The notes under the pieces are model-generated. The model did no database searches. It saw nothing but the letters and a program-made list of their open reading frames with translations, and had not been told where the DNA came from. 46,772 bases of DNA, taken from NCBI GenBank assembly GCA_964495085.1, contig CAZBUK010000024.1, positions 1-46,772 of the forward strand, written 5' to 3'. Position 1 is the first letter of the stretch; each line of letters starts with the position of its first letter. The translations under genes were made by a program, and so were the position numbers. The stretch comes from CAZBUK01 sp964495085 (GTDB lineage: Bacteria; Bacteroidota; Ignavibacteria; T3Sed10-11). Positions 44,101-46,772 of this stretch are shown one piece after another.

Positions 44101-44322
44101 TACGGAGCTGCCGGAAAATACTTGACCGGTATCCCAGATATCGCCTTCATTGCCGTCGAGGAGCTCCTGCGATCCGGCGACGATAATCCGGTATGCGGTT
44201 TGTTTGAGGCCGTAAATCCGCCCGCCGGACTCTTCCAGATTCCAACTGAGCCTGGGATTCCGGACGTCGATCCCGACGGGATTAAACAAATATTCACAGC
44301 GGAGATTGCGCGGCCACATCAT
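41167..44322 (-). CDS. Alpha-L-rhamnosidase, glycoside hydrolase family 78
   Basis: 1051 residues. The N-terminal domain (LRCEYLFNPVGIDVRNPRLSW) and several beta-sandwich regions, including an insertion at about 150-310, precede the (alpha/alpha)6 catalytic barrel. The GH78 signature TDCPQRDERLGWTDNHHFF is at 643-661, with the general acid Glu650; the second acid is expected in TTVWERWNS. The residue after W-T-G that is usually Asp reads Asn657 here (WTDN instead of WTGD), an unusual change. It releases rhamnose from glycosides or polysaccharides. No signal peptide is seen, so the enzyme is probably cytoplasmic. It is the last gene of a run after an ROK kinase. Confidence 0.93.
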   Translation of the reverse strand: MMWPRNLRCEYLFNPVGIDVRNPRLSWNLEESGGRIYGLKQTAYRIIVAGSQELLDGNEGDIWDTGQVFSGSSVQIEYSGKPLRSRQLCWWKVRVWDNKGSSPVWSEKAFWSMGLLNQADRQARWIGFDAALMEYRSKQLYGFTSGAEKWIWHSVFPDVPASVKGEFYFRRTFRIEHPDDIDSATCLITADEAFVLFVNGVEAAVSDRYIFSWTRPHLIDISRLTRRGENVIAVRAGNSYLSKPGLAAKIDIQFRNGGSVVFVTDAAWKSSTQSESGWNEIGFDESRWPDAREVAIMGDMPWRVPHYELVLPPPPYLRKKFQVNYEVKSAFLYASALGLYDVYLNGKKVTEDRLSPGWSDYVKRVYYRTYEVTHLLEGGRSNVLGAILADGWYSGYIGWERKRGYYGDHPRLWLQLEVEYRDGSRETVITDGSWKASHGPLREADLLMGETYDARQESAISGWLADAFDDSSWQPVSIEPFESRLMTAYPGNPVRGVDEIRTQRITEPRKGIFIFDMGQNFAGVVRLSVRAAEGTRVTLRYGEMLNADGTLYTENIRMARATDTYITKGKGTEIREPFFTYHGFRYVEMTGFSGIPDTDMLTGVVIHSALPPAGEFRCSDELVNKIHSCIRWSQRSNFVDIPTDCPQRDERLGWTDNHHFFPTAAFNMDIAAFYTKWLIDLNDAQEESGAYPAIAPNPGFGVGPVYSGEAAFADSGVCIPYDMYRHYGDVEILRRYYGDMKRYASYLERNSDDGIRHEQQYGDWLSVDADTPRGVIATSYFGRVIRRMSEIAFVLGKTEDAGYFERLFGKIKTAFNKLFVDADGRIEGDTQTAYVLAIHFELLDEHVRVKAFSHLIRNIEARDYHLSTGFFGVPFLLPVLSVCGRPDLAYKLLLNDTYPSWGFMVRNGATTVWERWNSYSPEKGMFDPLMNSFNHFSLGAFGYWLYAFAAGIRQRDNGLNGLCIQPYFTDRLRYVYAEYRSMNGYISCRWERNTNGLVVEISVPVNMIAEVCLPENARRLIPENGDETHASGDGHRIFELGSGKYRFAIDQ

Positions 44323-44438
44323 TCCGTTCGAGAGATGAAGAGGATAGTATTATTATTACCGCCATTACTGGAGATGACTTTACATTACATTATTTCTACG
44401 ACAACGAACTATCGATTTCGGAGAACTACCTCGCCGGT

Positions 44439-45359
44439 TTATTGATTCATCCGTCTGCTCAGCCGGTAGTGAAACGCAGCGCCCATCGCTGCGGCACGAT
44501 TGCCGAGCAGACTTGCAGCTATTTTTACCTTCTTCCTGGGGTATGTCCATGCTCTCCGGTGTACCAATTCGATCACGCGGGGGAGAATGATATCACTGCT
44601 GTTCATTACACCTCCTCCGAGTACGACGGTATCGGGACCGTATGCATGGATGACGTTCACGATGCCGAGCGCCAGATTCTCCTGAAACTCTTCGAGGGCT
44701 TTCCGGTATTGCCGTCGCCCTTTTCTAATCAGATCGAAGTATGTGTGAAGAAGATTATCTTCGTTCAATTCGGGATACGCCTCCCGGATAATTTTCCCGA
44801 GAGCCGTTGCCGAACAATACAGCTCCAGGCAGCCGCGGTTTCCGCAAGGGCATTCGGGACCGTTCCGGTCGATCGAGATATGTCCTCCCAGGATACCCCC
44901 GAGAGGATCGGAACCTTCGTATGGCTTTTCGTCAGCTACCAGAGCGCAGCCGAAGCCCGTTCCAAGCGTCATGCATACCATAACACGACTTCCCTGACCC
45001 GCCCCGTACAGATACTCTCCCCAGGCGTACGATCGTGCATCGTTGTCGATTTCGACGGGAAACCCGAGAGCTCTTGAGAATTCATCACGTATATTTATTC
45101 CTGCAAGCATCGCCCCCGCTCCGATATCGTCGAGGACGAAGCCCGTGCGTGAGTCGACCATTCCTTTCACCGCTAATCCGCCGGCATTGAGCGAATATCC
45201 CCGCACAAAACCGGTCGATGCCCCGAGTAATCCTCCGAGGATGGATTCATCCTTGATAAGTCCTTGAATCGGCATTTCGTCGAAAGCAACGGTACTGCCG
45301 TCCGCGCTGAAGACTCCGAGCTTCAGGTTGGTACCTCCAAAGTCCATACCGAATCGCAT
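44439..45359 (-). CDS. ROK-family sugar kinase
   Basis: 306 residues, ASKHA fold. The phosphate-binding loop MDFGGTNLKLGVFS is at the N-terminus, the catalytic Asp107 lies in EIDNDARSYAWGE, and the ROK zinc motif CPCGNRGCLELY (about 170-181) is present with three cysteines. This suits a glucokinase or related hexose kinase, and not a repressor because the N-terminal winged helix of ROK regulators is missing. The ATG at 45359 has GGAG 9 nt upstream; the frame opens two codons earlier with TTG. It precedes the rhamnosidase by 116 nt and follows the esterase by 128 nt. Confidence 0.9.
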   Translation of the reverse strand: MRFGMDFGGTNLKLGVFSADGSTVAFDEMPIQGLIKDESILGGLLGASTGFVRGYSLNAGGLAVKGMVDSRTGFVLDDIGAGAMLAGINIRDEFSRALGFPVEIDNDARSYAWGEYLYGAGQGSRVMVCMTLGTGFGCALVADEKPYEGSDPLGGILGGHISIDRNGPECPCGNRGCLELYCSATALGKIIREAYPELNEDNLLHTYFDLIRKGRRQYRKALEEFQENLALGIVNVIHAYGPDTVVLGGGVMNSSDIILPRVIELVHRRAWTYPRKKVKIAASLLGNRAAAMGAAFHYRLSRRMNQ

Positions 45360-45487
45360 ATTCAATTACTCCGCGAATTATTAAAGCCGGATGAAATCCG
45401 ATTCCCTCCCACTGATCGGAAACGCATCTCTATTCATAAGCAGGTATCCGGCCGCTGCAATATATTTTCATCGAGGCGCTTGTATCC

Positions 45488-46772
45488 TCACATCCTTTCC
45501 GCATTTCGGAAGGGAAAGTAATATTCCAATACGTCGATCAGATGTCTCCGCCAGTTACCCCAGGTATGTCCTTCGGGAATTTCCCTGTATTTGAAATCGT
45601 AGTTCATTGCCTCGAGGCGGTCCCTGAGTCTTCGGTTCGCCGACAGGAAATCCGTCCATTCGGCGGGTAAAAAATGCGAGCCGACGTTCTGTTCGAATAT
45701 GCCGATATCGATGAACATCCGGAGATTTTTCTTTTCTTCCGAATCGACAATACGCATCACCGAATCGTTTTCAAATGAAAAATAACCGGATTGACTGTAG
45801 ACAAGGCCGAATACGTCCGGACGCCGGAGTCCGATGTAAACCGAGATTAACCCTCCGTAAGAGTCACCGACCACCAGACGTGACGACGCATCCGGAATCG
45901 TTCGGTATTTTCCGTCGATAAACGGCACCAGCTCGTCTGCGAAGAATCGGACGTATGCGTCGTTCAATCCATACTCGGTCATTCTGTTGGGCGAATCGGG
46001 TTTATGTCTGTTCGGTGGAGTAACAAAGACTCCGATGAGCGGTTCGATCATGTTCCGTTCGATGAGATGTCGAAATACATACGGCGTATAAGCCGCTTCG
46101 ATATAATCCGCGCCGTCCTGGAAATAGACGACCGGGTACCTCTTCTCTGTATTCTCATAATCGGGAGGCAGAAACACATGAACGGTGTGTGCATAGTCGA
46201 GCGATTCTCCCCCGACCGTAAATTCGTCGACGAGATCGTAACCGCCGATCGGTCCGTCGGCGAACGCTTCGAAAACCGGATGCCGTTCATATCCGGGCAT
46301 TGCGAGTTCGGATGCTTTCCATACGGTATAATTGACGCGGTACGGGTTCAGGGGATCGGGAAAGGGAATCTGTTCATTCTCCTTAACGAACAGGTATTCG
46401 ATACGCGCGCCCGGCTGCGTACGGATCCTGGTGAATTGCAAGCCGGTGCCGGGAATTTTCACCATAGGCGACGGATGTGTCCATTCGCCGAGATCGCTGA
46501 GTAGCCATACCTCCTCTTCCCCCTGATAGACGATAACCCCGGTGGAGTCGTCCTCCATGATCGGATAACCGTTTTCCCGTAATGAGGCGAGAAACGCATC
46601 CGCGAGTGCGCTGCGCCCGGCCGGCGACTCATTCGCCGTCACCTCCCGAAGAAAATCGCGGAACCTTGTATCGGATCGCATCTCATTGACGTTCTTCACG
46701 CTGCATGCCGCCAAAACAGAAATGAATATATATACAATGCAAATTCTGATCGTTCGATAGAGCGCTCCATGA
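45488..46772 (-). CDS. Lipoprotein with Fes/enterochelin-esterase-like fold (5' end outside window)
   Basis: The frame is open through the 3' edge of the window, so the true start is beyond 46772. A TTG at 46714 is not a plausible start, because upstream codons encode RTIRICIVYIFISVLAACS: a signal peptide with a lipobox (LAAC, 46703-46714) and Cys at the anchoring point. The mature part has an early beta domain (about 90-170, YRVNYTVWKASELAMPGYE) and an esterase domain with VVYFQDGADYIEAA and nucleophile VVGDSYGGLISVYIGLRRP. It resembles secreted xylan or acyl esterases; anchored in the membrane it may remove acyl groups from plant glycans handled with the rhamnosidase. Substrate unknown. Confidence 0.85.
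   Translation of the reverse strand, partial: HGALYRTIRICIVYIFISVLAACSVKNVNEMRSDTRFRDFLREVTANESPAGRSALADAFLASLRENGYPIMEDDSTGVIVYQGEEEVWLLSDLGEWTHPSPMVKIPGTGLQFTRIRTQPGARIEYLFVKENEQIPFPDPLNPYRVNYTVWKASELAMPGYERHPVFEAFADGPIGGYDLVDEFTVGGESLDYAHTVHVFLPPDYENTEKRYPVVYFQDGADYIEAAYTPYVFRHLIERNMIEPLIGVFVTPPNRHKPDSPNRMTEYGLNDAYVRFFADELVPFIDGKYRTIPDASSRLVVGDSYGGLISVYIGLRRPDVFGLVYSQSGYFSFENDSVMRIVDSEEKKNLRMFIDIGIFEQNVGSHFLPAEWTDFLSANRRLRDRLEAMNYDFKYREIPEGHTWGNWRRHLIDVLEYYFPFRNAERM

Overview
This 46.8-kb window reads as chromosomal DNA of a Gram-negative bacterium, most likely in the FCB superphylum or a related candidate phylum. Evidence for this is a DUF3078 outer-membrane protein, a one-POTRA BamA-like barrel, a TonB with a proline-rich spacer, an SppA protease with a beta-rich outer-membrane-like N-terminal region, and a complete type II fatty-acid cluster. 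Several promoters fit an E. coli-like sigma-70 consensus (TTGACT or TTGAAT, 17 bp, TATATT) and not the Bacteroidetes TTTG/TAnnTTTG form. I cannot place it more finely. A run of exactly 100 N at 39706-39805 shows this is a scaffolded assembly.

Layout. 1-4.3 kb (+): the tail of an M16 peptidase, an aldo/keto reductase, then hutI and a fused ftcD (last two steps of histidine degradation). 4.2-9.2 kb (-): rsmE, trkA and two trkH paralogues, one with an altered selectivity filter. 9.3-10.6 kb (-): a BamA-like gene with its own promoter and a terminator-like hairpin directly before its ATG. 10.7-19.8 kb (-): one long operon yceD(DUF177)-rpmF-plsX-fabH-fabD-Cys-rich protein-fabG-acpP-fabF-rnc-gcvPB behind a strong promoter. 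20-23.6 kb (-): EamA permease, glycosyltransferase, hydrolase, bioY. 23.6-30.7 kb (+): RDD protein, rmuC, an orphan trpF-like gene, then the SppA fusion, DUF3078 protein, SCP2-like and SnoaL-like genes. 30.7-38.2 kb (-): maeB, a receiver protein, tonB, and a receiver / PAS kinase / NtrC-type regulator operon.

38.3-41 kb is the accessory part: an orphan DNA methyltransferase, tRNA-Ser(GCU) with its own terminator, a tandem 59-bp repeat array that copies the promoter and 5' half of that tRNA gene (interrupted by the gap), an AT-rich stretch, and a DinJ/YafQ toxin-antitoxin pair with a broken toxin. 41.1-46.8 kb (-) is a carbohydrate cluster: a lipoprotein esterase of the Fes/enterochelin-esterase type (start beyond the window), an ROK kinase and a GH78 alpha-L-rhamnosidase.

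The most unusual items are the tRNA-derived repeat array, the SppA/outer-membrane fusion, the TrkH paralogue with a Ser/Ala-substituted filter, the leader hairpin before the BamA-like gene, and the decayed YafQ toxin beside an intact antitoxin. No phage, transposase, CRISPR array or complete restriction system was seen.
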